From NCBI RefSeq assembly GCF_042186555.1, contig NC_133334.1, positions 27,934,971 through 27,998,970 on the forward strand: 64,000 nucleotides of DNA, given 5' to 3'. The notes under the pieces were generated by a model. The model was given only the letters and a program-made list of their open reading frames with translations, made no database searches and had not been told where the DNA came from. The DNA comes from Aquarana catesbeiana. Its lineage: Eukaryota > Chordata > Amphibia > Anura > Ranidae. The position numbers were made by a program, and so were the translations under genes. Of the stretch, positions 10,229 to 20,097 are shown piece after piece (the stretch's first letter is position 1; each line of letters begins with the position of its first letter).

Positions 10229-13226
10229 AGCGGTATTAAACCCGAGCATAAACATTTATTATATATTATATCGCAGGTTTTCATTCTTTTATTTTCAGCT
10301 GATGATGCAGCCAGTAAGTCTGTAGTTTGTCAAAAGAACAAGCTCTCTTGCAGATGTATCAGCTTACAGGAATGAGACAGACCATTTACCACTAACAGAG
10401 GTGCTTACAATAATCAGCTTTTATTTATTTATGTAAAACCTTCACATATCCCAGAAAGCTTCAGAGACTCACAGCGGTCTGCTGTGCCCATTTACATCAG
10501 GCTACCTCTGACCTGTCACATTTAGGTCTGGAAAAATAGAAAAGGATGCAGACGTAATTATTATATACTGCTAGGTGGCCCCAGTGTCACTAACTCAAAA
10601 TTCATTGCCATTTACTGTAAGCTGCAAGCACCTGCACTGTTGATTCCGAAGGCCTCAAGGCAGATTTCTTTGACCTTTTTTCCAACTCAGTGATTCCGTT
10701 TTTGAATTCTTTTAATTTTTTTATGACATGTTGGTGTTCTATCTTTCACTTGGATTTTATAAGTTGCACTGAGTAACTACAGCTGGATAAAACAAAAAAG
10801 GTGACTGTTTTCATTTCAGGCTGCAAACAAAATGTGATTATTTTAAAGGGGGGATTCTTTTCTACACCCACTGTATTTCTAAAGAAAAATGTACAAAATG
10901 TGAGCCTTATGCTAAGGAAGGTATATTTATTGCCTACAGTGAGGGGGTTACATATTTCTGCATCCAGACATCAATAAGGTAACAATCTGCAGAAGTGTAA
11001 TTATAGATCAAACACCTATGTGGCAAAAGGCTCATGAAGTGACACAGTCAGCACCATCCGAACAACAACCCCTGGCAAGGAACCCTGCCAGTACTGCAGA
11101 AAAAGGAACAGAACATCACTGAAACTGAAATTGGTGTCAGTGATTTATTATGTGTAGCACCCTCTAGTGCTAGAAGTGTTGATAGTATTTTCTGAGAGAA
11201 AGCCGGGAGCAAATAAATAAAAATAATAAGCAAAGGGCGGGCATGACAGAGTTAACAGTGGAACATAGAATGAGGGATGTTTATGTTAAAACAATTGGGA
11301 TTGGTTGGTTACTAGGAAGGGGTGGAGCAGAGTTAACTGAGCAGTGGGTGAGGTCCCTCCCCAGCTCAGTTGGTCTGGAAGAGAGAGCTTCCCACCCTCC
11401 CTTCCTGAAGTTGGCAAGTATGATCTATATGGATTCTGTTGGTACAATTTCAAATGTTTGAATGTCGTGGCAGTGGCGTGATGTTGGTCTTTGCGGGTGA
11501 AGGATTAAACCCTAGATATGGAAAAGTTCGGGACCCATTGGTAGTATGAGGCCCGTTGGTGGTATTCCAGGTAACGGGGGTTTTAGCTGGAATTGGTTAT
11601 TGGGTGCACTGCGGTCAATTGATTTGTTGTCTCCGAGCTAGCATGTCAGCTGGAGGCCTATTTTAGTTAAGGTACCGCAGTGCCAGAGTGGATCGAGTGT
11701 AAGATTGGTGGGTTTTTCCCTGCAAAGACCAACGGGAGTATTTAACTGATATGTCAGGTGTTTTATACAGTTACGTTAAGTTGATATTAAAATTAATTAT
11801 ATTGGTTATTATTAATAAAGATAATTGGCTGCTATGGCCAATATTTTACTCCAGATGGGTGTGGTCTCAATTATTTGGGGTAAAAAAAGGGATGGGGTAT
11901 GTAGCAGATTTAGATGGTGTGATATTAAAGGTAAACTAGATACATCTGTTATACAATAGTCATGTAGGTACATTTATGCAGGCTTGACTGACAGTCAAGC
12001 CCGTCTGTTTTGTTCTGGGTTGGCAGAAATCCAGGGAGAGCTGGATGACTCACAGGCAGTATCACTAAGACCTCAACCCTACTTCACGAATGTTCTGGTG
12101 CTTTCGAGAAGAATGGGAGTGGAGGTAAAGTGGAGTGTTCTGAGGGCCCTGACCAATCCCCAACTTGGATTGGCAGGGGGCAGGCCCTCTCAAATACTCA
12201 GGGTCAGCCCAGCTGGGGGAGGAGTCGTTCAGGTGGAAGATGGAGATGGAGTATTAGGCTGTCGTGGGCCTTTGAGGGAGCTCCAGAGTCTGGGGAGGGG
12301 GTGACCTTGGGCCTGGGTTTGGGTGCAAACAGGACCCTCTTAAGACACATGGAGGTGTCCTGGACAGGAGGCACGGGAGCAAGGAGAGGACAGCGGGAGA
12401 ACACTCCCAGGCAAGTCTCCAGGAGGAACAAGGAATAGCCAAGAGGGCTGGTGAGTGACACACAGTCAGGAGGACTGGGAGGCACGCCTGGGAGAACTGG
12501 GATGGAGCAGTCTGGGATGGGTGCAGAGCCAGTAAGGAGGCCTGTTAGGGCCTGAAGAGGTGGTACTGGGAGCAGTAGGCATTTATGAGACAGATAGCAC
12601 TAAGAACTACTACCATTTTTTTTTGCTGCACCATAGGGGCCTGCGGTCCCTGCCTGCAAAGGGCATCTGCTTTGGGTCTGGCTGAGCCAGTGTGAGGCCC
12701 CCCAACTACAGTGCTAACGGGCCCTGGGAGTGATAGTCTGCAAAGCAAGTGTATGTGCTGGTGGAGAAGAGGTTGTATATACCGGTGGTGTATATAGTTA
12801 ATCCCTGAATTTTTCTATCTTCAATCAAGTGGGCATCCCAAATGTACACTATTCCCATCCAAGTTATATCCCCTCAATAAAAAAACACAAAAACAAAGTA
12901 CTAGGACTGATTCTTGACTAGAGTGTGTCTGGAAATTCAAGTGCTTTGGCTGTGCAGGGTGGGAGATGGACCACAATCACCAGCAGCCCCTTAAGGGGGT
13001 ACCGTTACATGTGAAAGGCAACCTCCAACATTAGAGCCATAACATAAAATTGACAGGTTTCCTTTAAAACATCCCCAGATTAGGCAAATGTGATGCCCCA
13101 ACTGTTACTTGTCACAGCAAAAAGGAACATTTACCACCAAGGACTCTTCCACATATGAGACTTTTTTTAAATGCTTTTATTTTTTTAACTATACAAAAAA
13201 AGGCATATGAAAGCATAACTGCATTG
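10229..13226. other. No gene recognised; one TTAA-type repeat end at 10225
   Basis: A TTAA at 10225-10228 followed by 'agcggtattaaacccg' matches the left end of the palindromic TTAA family seen at 54.3 kb. Its right end was not found. The rest, including G-rich sequence at 11.2-12.8 kb, has no recognisable gene, exon or repeat. Confidence 0.4.
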
Positions 13227-13508
13227 TTACATAGTTACATAGTAGGTGAGGTTGAAAAAAGACACAAGTCCATCAAGTCCAACCTATGTGTGTGATTATA
13301 TGTCAGTATTAGATTGTAAATCCCTGTATGTTGCGGTCGTTCAGGTGCTTATCTAATAGTTTCTTGAAACTATCGATGCTCCCCGCTGAGACCACCGCCT
13401 GTGGAAGGGAATTCCACATCCTTGCCGCTCTTACAGTAAAGAACCCTCTACGTAGTTTAAGGTTAAACCTCTTTTCTTCTAATTTTAATGAGTGGTCACG
13501 AGTCTTAC
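13227..13508 (-). mobile_element. CR1 LINE 3' fragment (~280 bp)
   Basis: The minus strand encodes ORF2 from about 'RDHSLKLEEKRFNLKLRRGF' to the end, plus the CR1 tail. Its 5' truncation point abuts the direct repeat starting at 13515. Confidence 0.9.
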
Positions 13509-13666
13509 GTGTCATTGTAATCTTTATAACAAAAAAGTAAAAAAAACAGATGATTGGCATACAGGAAAAGAAGAAGCTCTAGGGGCGCGTGCCCGTGGCG
13601 TGACGCCGGAAGCTGATGCTCGCGGCCGGCAGCCTTGATGTCCGTTGGCCACCTGCGATCGATGCA

Positions 13667-13734
13667 CTTCGTTTCACACTTTGACAACTCTCTGACCCTA
13701 TTGCTAAAGAGAGTTGTCAAAGTGTGAAACGAAG
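13667..13734. repeat. Perfect 27-bp inverted repeat, 14-nt loop
   Basis: The arms 13667-13693 and 13708-13734 are exact reverse complements around 'gaccctattgctaa'. It sits near the left end of the 13.5-15.5 kb segment. A transcript would form a long hairpin. Confidence 0.9.
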
Positions 13735-14324
13735 AGGATCTATTCAACTGACACTTTATGTTCCAAAGGAATGAACGTAGAATTGGATCTTAATTGATAT
13801 ATCAGTGATTATTGAATAATGTAGCGTTTAAGATTTTATATGTACCAAATGATTTATGCATATAATACTATTGTTTTAAAATAATGCTTTTTTTCATAAT
13901 TTTTAAACTGTTTTTAATATTTGTAATATGAAATATGAATCGTGATCATTTAGGAGTTGTGTTATAACAATATATTTAAAGTATGAACGTGGTAGGATGA
14001 AATATGCTTACAAATTGTGTTAATTTTGCTATCAATCAATGATGTACGGCCATATAAGATGCGATTTGATTAGATTGCTCGATATTCAGATGTTCAATTA
14101 GAGCTGCATAAGCCGATTCAGGCATAGCAGCAATATTGAATCAATGGGTTTACTTGTTAGCGTAACCCAAGAATACCTAACTGTTGTTTCACAATTTACT
14201 GGAGAGGGAACGTAACTAGATGGACCTCTGCAGGATTGTGGCCAATTAGACTAAGTTGGTGAGAGTTTGCGGGGTTAATTACCCGCGCTCGCAGTGTATA
14301 TATTGTGAGGAGCTGCGCTGTGTG

Positions 14325-14371
14325 ACAACGCCCTCTGACGAAGTGATGACGAAACGCGTCAGTGCATGACC
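14325..14371 (+). ncRNA. Hammerhead-ribozyme-like motif with intact core
   Basis: Core CTGACGA (14335-14341) matches CUGANGA. It is followed by a short stem II region, GAAA (14351-14354), the palindrome ACGCGT and C at 14360 as H17, with predicted cleavage after 14360. Flanks can form a short interrupted stem I (GC.CT with AG.GC). A very short stem III closed by a self-complementary loop is known from hammerheads of Penelope-like and satellite elements, which act as dimers. Activity is inference. Confidence 0.6.
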
Positions 14372-14528
14372 ACGCAGCTACCACGCATACTGTCTATCAG
14401 CGGTCGTCTCAACCCGGGAACACCGCTCTATGAGTGATCTGCAGAGTGGTGAGAGACAGGCACGCAGGTGAGACAGGGATATATATGATTTTAATTACTG
14501 CATGCTTTTTTATATTGGAAGTTTTTAA

Positions 14529-14996
14529 AGTGGAGTTCCACCCTAAAGTGGAACTTCCGCTCATCGGATTCCTCCCCCCCTCCGGTGTCACAATTGGCAC
14601 CTTTCAGGGGGGAGCGGGGTGCAGATACCTGTATAATACAGGTATCTGCAACCACTTCTGGGAATAGCTAGCCGCAGCTAGCTGCAATACCCCCGCCCAC
14701 CCTCGTTGTGTTGTGGGAAATACACAGTTCCCACAACACAACGGGGACCAGTGTAGACGCGCAGCGTGACTTGCGCATGCGCAGTAGGGAACCGAGCAGT
14801 TAAGCTGCAACGCTTCACTTCCCGAATCCCTCAGTGAGAATGGTGGCGGGAGCACCTGAGGATCGAGGGACGGTTCGGTCTCGGGTGCCGACATCGCTGG
14901 ACCCCGGGACAGGTGAGTGTCCTTATTTTAAAAGTCAGCAGCTGCAGTATTTGCAGCTGCTGAAATAAAAAAAAAATGTTTTCGCAAAACTCCGCT
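14529..14996. mobile_element. TTAA-flanked palindromic element (agtggagttccaccc type)
   Basis: It starts 'agtggagttccaccc' and ends in a related complement 'aaaactccgct'. TTAA lies at 14525-14528 and 14997-15000. It has no coding capacity and belongs to the same family as 48502-48995. TTAA duplication is the hallmark of piggyBac-type integration. Confidence 0.7.
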
Positions 14997-15276
14997 TTAA
15001 GTGTACATCTGGAGGGGGGGATTTTTATCAATAAATGTTTTGTGGAATTATGCTATGTGTACACATTTTTTTATTGCGAGTGCTATATAGATGGAAGGAC
15101 GTATCATCTGTTACAAAGAAACGATTAATACAGGTGCAAATCTTTGGTTCATCTGGTGAGTTAATTACCATAGGGGATCTTTTCGCGCGCGGTGTGGTGA
15201 CGGGATCTAAAAGATTGGACCTACACCCTATATGAATTTTATGAATGGACATTTGATCTGATGGTTCTTGGGACAT

Positions 15277-15282
15277 TTTATT
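15277..15282 (-). promoter_or_regulatory. Candidate polyadenylation signal of host gene (AATAAA)
   Basis: AATAAA on the minus strand lies about 360 bp past the stop codon of the terminal exon, inside the insertion-like segment. It is the first canonical hexamer I noticed downstream. Chance occurrence is possible. Confidence 0.3.
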
Positions 15283-15640
15283 ATGCACTATTGTAACCAA
15301 TGTAAATGTGAACGTGTTTCAGTGCTGCTAATGCTATAATTTCATTGTAGTATTTGTGTGATGTTTTTTTTTTTTTTATAGTAGCGGCTACCATTTTTAT
15401 CAATAATCAATATCATTATTGGTCTATGAGCGCTGGGAGAGAAGGATTATCCCACTATTGTGTTTTGATTACTTCTTATGCTTAGTTTATGTTGTAATCT
15501 TTATAACAAAAGTAAAAAAAAAAACAAAAAAACAGATGATTGGCATCGGAATAGGGTAACTACTGATAAACTTTTCACATGCTTTGATAAGCTTTGCTCA
15601 TAAGACCTTTAATCAGTTGGTAATATGAGTTCCACTTCAT

Positions 15641-15932
15641 CTATAAATGAAATAATAAAATACACACAGCATATATCACAAGTTGAAAATGTGAAGGAGG
15701 TAAACCACAAATGTGTTGCCCATGGCGTGTGCCTGTATTAGAGGTTGTTGCAGTAGCATTTGTATAGTTTGGCTTTGTGCTGGCAGAGGTGGCTTTTGTT
15801 GTAGTGGTAACAGTAGTAGTAGTTACCGAGGGAGATCCGGAGAAGCTGGTGATAGTCGCTGTTGATTGATCCTCATTGATGGTGCCTGTTGTGGGGTCAT
15901 AATTTACTCGAGTAAAGCCTGCAACGCTCACT
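15641..15932 (-). CDS. Host gene terminal exon: end of membrane-proximal domain, Thr-rich stalk, hydrophobic C-terminus
   Basis: The acceptor is 'tttattttcag'. The exon begins with one base that completes Arg with the previous exon, giving QYRVSVAGFT, the strand that ends the membrane-proximal domain in R3-type receptor phosphatases. About 33 further residues reach SFSGSPS. A Thr/Ser-rich stalk with NYT and NAT glycosylation sequons follows. The end is HFQLVIYAVCILLFHL and a TAG at 15641-15643. A small-residue region (SNTG), a polar spacer and ~15 hydrophobic residues at the extreme C-terminus fit a GPI-attachment signal. There is no basic stop-transfer or cytoplasmic tail. An internal TCG|GTAACT at 15826/15827 could serve as a donor for a longer isoform skipping this tail. 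Confidence 0.8.
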
Positions 15933-15979
15933 CTGAAAATAAAGAGATCAGTGCATGTGATATTATATAATATACTCCT

Positions 15980-16990
15980 TTAACCACTTGCTTACTGGGC
16001 ACATATACCCCCCTTCCTGCTCAGGCCAATTTTCAGCTTTCAGCTCTGTCACAATTTGAATGACAATTGCGCGGTCATGCAACACTGTACCTAGATGAAT
16101 TTTTATAATTTTTTTCACACAAATAGAGCTTTCTTTTGGTGGTATTTAAAGGGGTTGTAAAGGTAAATTTTTTTTTTTTTTTAAATAACAAACATGTCAT
16201 ACTTACCTTCACTGTGCAGCTCGTTCTGCACAGAGTGGCCCCGAACCTGGTCTTCTGGGGTCCCTCGGGGGCTGTTTCAGCTCCTCCCCGCAAGCATTAA
16301 CCACCTTAATGCGAGCTCCCTCGCATGGTGGTGAGTGCTTGCGGGCGCGCTCCCGTGATACAGCCGGCGGCTATAGCCGCTCGCTGTATCACTCGGCCCC
16401 GCCCCCCGGCGCGCCACGTCATCGGATGTGATTGACAGCAGCGCGAGCCAATGGCTGCGCTGCTTTCAATCCATCCACTGCAGCCAATCAGCGACCAGGC
16501 TGAGCTGCAATGAAGATGACGAGAACGAGCAGCGAAGATTCGAGGCGTCAGGTAAGTAAAACGGGGGGGCTGGGGGCGGCGGTATTGTCAAAAGTTTTTT
16601 CACCTTAATGCATAGAATGCATTAAGGTGAAAAAATTTTTACCTTTACAACCCCTTTAATCACCACTGGGCTTTTTATTTTTTGCTAAACAAAACCAAAA
16701 AAAGGACTGAAAATTTTGAAAAAAAACCATACAGCTTTCATAGTTTGTTATAAAATTTTGCAAATGCTTAATTTTTTTCCTTCATTGATGGGCACTAATG
16801 GGCACTGATAGGCTGCACTGATAGACACTGATGAGCCGGCACTGGTAGGCACTGATTAGGAGGCACTGATGAGGCTGCACTGATAGGTGGCACTGATAGG
16901 CGGCACTGAAGGGCTATGAGAGGTGGCACTGATAGGTGGCACTGGTGGGCACTGGTAAGCAGTACTGATGGGCACTGGTAGATATAGCCG
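15980..16990. mobile_element. TTAACCACTT-type element with nested TTAA element and minisatellite
   Basis: The left end TTAACCACTTGC is followed by conserved blocks ('gacaattgcgcggtc', 'agagctttcttttggtgg') shared with elements at 21.6, 27.2, 35.8 and 40.1 kb. A TTAA element is inserted at 16150. The right part is a 'ggcactgataggtggcac' minisatellite at 16788-16985. A right terminus was not identified. Confidence 0.7.
16150..16655. mobile_element. TTAA-flanked palindromic element nested in another repeat
   Basis: It begins 'aggggttgtaaaggtaaa' and ends with the complementary 'cctttacaacccct', flanked by TTAA at 16146-16149 and 16656-16659. The host repeat's uninterrupted version at 27.35 kb shows where the insertion split it. 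The interior is GC-rich with a GTGATACAGC/GCTGTATCAC hairpin. It has no coding capacity. Confidence 0.8.
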
Positions 16991-16999
16991 TAGAGAGTC

Positions 17000-18283
17000 T
17001 CCCACCAACCAGCAGGATAAGTGAACAAGCAGGTCACCCTGGCGAATGAGGTGGGCTCGTTCGATCTGATGATGTTCATCAGAGCTTCTGAAAGTGGAGA
17101 TGGGTTTTGCTGTGTGTTAGTACCAGGCTGCTTTCCTCAGGAATCGTCACACCAGGAGGGGAGCAAGCTGGGGTCCAGTAGCAGATATAGCAGGTAGGGA
17201 GGTAGGGATCAAGCAGAAGCATAGTCAGTAAGCTAGCTAAAGGTCGTTAACAAGTGGTTGCAGGTTGGCATCAAGCAGAAGCATAGTCGAGGAACAAGCC
17301 AAGGTCAGTAACAGATGGTAGTGAAGATAAGGACAGCTGCAGATACACAAAGAAGCAAGATATCAGTTGGAGAGAGCACAATACACTGGCAAACAGGAAG
17401 TGTAGAGAGACGTGGCATAAATCAGGTTCAAGTTCATGGGAGGAGAAAAGAGTTCAAGGTTCAGCAGAGACAAGGCAAGATTGTCCTAAGTGCTCATACA
17501 GGGATTCATCCAGCATTTCAGGTAGCACCACAACAAGAGCCACAGCCTTATATCACAGAGGTTGCAGATTCAGATCCAGAGCCTGACTTTTTCCACCATT
17601 TAATTATTCTTTTCTTACTTTTTAGTTCTGCAGGGAAGCACTACCTTCTTTCTTGCCTAAACAAAAATGGTGTTGCGCGCCATAAACGCATGCAGAAAAA
17701 TGTTAAAGGGCTCTGCCTGGCCTCCGGTACTAGCCTCCGGCATTCATGCGCAAACACGGTGCAATTATGAAATTGCAGGACTTTTTGCGTGATCTGGCAG
17801 GTCCACAAGGCCGGGCACAGCCATTCCCCACATCTGTGCATGCACCTGACTGTCAAAGATCATAGTGAAATTAAGGGGGGGGGGGGGGCAGGGCCAGGAA
17901 CAGGGAAACCAAGGGTAAGGGGTCTAAAGTTCCTCTTTAAAAATTGTCTCTGCATAAATCATACACCGGTAGTTTTGCCATTGTCTGCTTTTAACCCCTT
18001 TATTAGAATTTCTAAGCTAAAACCACTATATGTTAAATTTGGTGAAGTGACACATCTAATTCAGCCATAACAATCTTGACCAGCAGTGTCACCTATTCCC
18101 TAAAGATCTTGCTAGACCTCCTAAGATATACAAACCAATACCAACCAATCAATATCCAATTGAAACATTAATTTTAGGGCAGTTTTTAACTAACCCATGG
18201 AATTGTCATACTGTACACCTATTTTATTTTTATTTTTTTTAAACCCAATTCACTTTTTATACAGGAAAATATATTTTCTTTAC
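17000..18283. other. Intron DNA, no exon recognised
   Basis: 17.1-17.57 kb repeats 'aagcagaagcatagtc' and 'caaggtcagtaac' motifs also found at 36.9-37.2 and 41.3-41.6 kb, probably a dispersed repeat. 17.6-18.28 kb holds a G-run at 17876 and nothing else recognisable. Confidence 0.45.
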
Positions 18284-18479
18284 CTGTACTGTAACGTTGG
18301 ATCCAATGGTCCATTGACGTATCCATGTGTTTCAGACCCATCACCCACATGTGCACTTATCTCACTCGATCGTGAAACTCTCTGTAATTTCTGCACAATT
18401 ATGGAGGTCACGTAAGTCTTGGTTGTCCCATTCTTGAAGTCATTGTATGTCTTAGCTAAAACCCCTTCAGGTGACTTGG
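18284..18479 (-). CDS. Host gene exon: second part of membrane-proximal domain
   Basis: The acceptor is 'tattttgtaag' and the donor 'AG|gtaaag'. The 196-nt exon enters in phase 1 and leaves in phase 2, giving AKSPEGVLAKTYNDF at its start and HGYVNGPLDPTLQYR at its end. The 'GDGS..HGY.NGPL.P...YRVSVAGFT' run formed with the next exon is typical of the juxtamembrane ectodomain of R3-type receptor phosphatases. It contains one sequon (NGT). This match identifies the gene family best. The exon is too broken up to show as a single long frame. Confidence 0.85.
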
Positions 18480-18507
18480 CTTACAAAATAAAGAAAAAAA
18501 AAGAACA

Positions 18508-19152
18508 TTAAAGTGGAGTTCCACCCTAAAAAAAGTTTTCCTTTAAATGACTCCTTTAAACCTATAAACAAACATTTGGAGGAAAATTTTTTTTTATACT
18601 TACCCTAAATGCCCTGTTGCTATGCAGTCCTCGTAATTTGCCACTTCCCGGTCCATGGAGCTCCGAGACTTCCTCCCTCGCCTATGTTCCCAGGTGTCTG
18701 TGGGCAGCTAAAATCGCGTTATTTCCTGACAGGAGATGACGCGATTTAAGGCAGGCCACAGCACCATTTTTAAAAAGGGAAGAAAGCCATTTGTTGCCAG
18801 AACACATGTGTATCTCCTAGACTGAGCATCCAAGCTGAAGGAGCTGCGATCTCAGTGTTCCTATGATGGGGGCAGTTTTGATGGGGCAGTATGATAGGGG
18901 CAATTTGATGGGGCAGTTTTGATGGTGGCAGTTCTGATGGGGGCAATTTGATGGGGCCAGTTTTGATGGGGCCAGTTTTGATGGTGGCAATTTTGATGGG
19001 GCAATTTTGATGGGGCAATTTTGATCATGCAGTTTTGATGGGGCAATTTAGATCATGCAGTTTTGATGGGGAAATTTAGATGGGGGCAGTATGATGGAGC
19101 AATTTTGATGGGGGCAGTTTTGATGGGGGCAATTTTGATGGGGCAATTTTGT
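18508..19152. repeat. TTAA repeat left end plus GATGGGGCAATTTT minisatellite
   Basis: 18508-18530 has TTAA followed by 'agtggagttccaccc'. From about 18864 to 19152 a 14-15-bp unit, 'gatggggcaattttgatg' with variants, repeats roughly twenty times. 19153-20097 shows nothing recognisable. Confidence 0.75.
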
Positions 19153-20097
19153 AAAAGAAGAGGCAAATGTTCAAAAAAATGTTTCACTACCGTCTAAATA
19201 TTGTTGAATAGGAAGGGATTACTATGAATGAAAGAACTGGCCTTTTCCAACCCTAAATCAAAGTGATGTCTTCAAATAAATTCTGGGGCAGGGACAGAGG
19301 GAGCAAGGGGAACAGAGGTGTATAACCCTTGGAAGCACCTCTCTATTTCAAATTGAGCAGACCAAAACAGATAACTTAAAACTCAACTTGTCCTGGCTGA
19401 AAGTCCAGTAAAAAAAGCCTTTTATGCTCTGTACCAACCTCTAGAAATATGGACAGCATCTTGGCAGTAACCTCTGCCAGCATGGGCTAGCATAGTTTTA
19501 GCGCAATATGATATTATCCCCTATCCATTTCCAATTCTGCCTAGTGTCTGAATGCATGACCAGTAACATTCTGAGTCTTCAGCAAAAGATTAGGTTAAAA
19601 TATTTTATTTTAATAATGTACTGTATTTTGGGACATTTTTATTACCTACCACTAATTACTAAAAGTGGCATTGACCACTAATGTAAAGGTGACTTTTCCA
19701 AAGATCCAGCTTTAAGGTTCAAATTGTATATGTAATGTTAAAATAAATGTAAATTACAAGATGCATAGAATAAAACAGCCAACATGATTCAGGAGCCCAA
19801 AAAGGCCTCCCTTTGTCAGGGGTATGAAGATATCACATAAAAGATTTCATAAATAATAGGTGTACCCAGTTGCTGAAGGAATGCAATCAATAATGACTAA
19901 AGGTTAAGTAATAATTTTCGAGTATTATTAATTGTTAGTTCATACACTTATTATTTCTGAAATCTCTCTTTTTTTTCTCTTTCCTATGGAGTCCTTAAAA
20001 AAAAGAGGACCCATTTGAGACCCCAAACACTAGATCTTTTAACTGTCAGGGATTTCTGAATAAAATTTGTTCCGGACTTTATGTTTATTGTTTTTTT

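Larger units (their letters stand above)
13515..15546. repeat. Insertion-like segment bounded by ~46-bp direct repeats
   Basis: 13515-13560 and 15492-15546 share 'ttgtaatctttataacaaaa', an A-rich stretch and 'cagatgattggcat'. Between them lie a perfect 27-bp hairpin, a hammerhead-like motif and a nested TTAA element. The bounding repeats may be an unusually long target duplication or terminal direct repeats. The right copy lies about 95 bp past the host gene's stop codon. Confidence 0.5.

Noticed and set aside
11153..13008. Possible long LTR from 'tgtagcaccctc' to 'ggtaccgttaca'
   Set aside because: The ends are only loosely complementary, flanking bases do not form a target duplication, and no second copy is in the window.
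1..15640. Search for transmembrane or phosphatase exons (WPD, HCSAG motifs) downstream of the host terminal exon
   Set aside because: None found on the minus strand by eye. Absence here does not exclude exons further left.
17315..17770. 151-codon plus-strand frame
   Set aside because: It covers a dispersed repeat with 'caaggtcagtaac' motifs and has no recognisable domain.
18197..18415. Plus-strand 72-codon frame over the host exon
   Set aside because: It is antisense to the membrane-proximal exon, whose splice sites and phases fit the minus strand.
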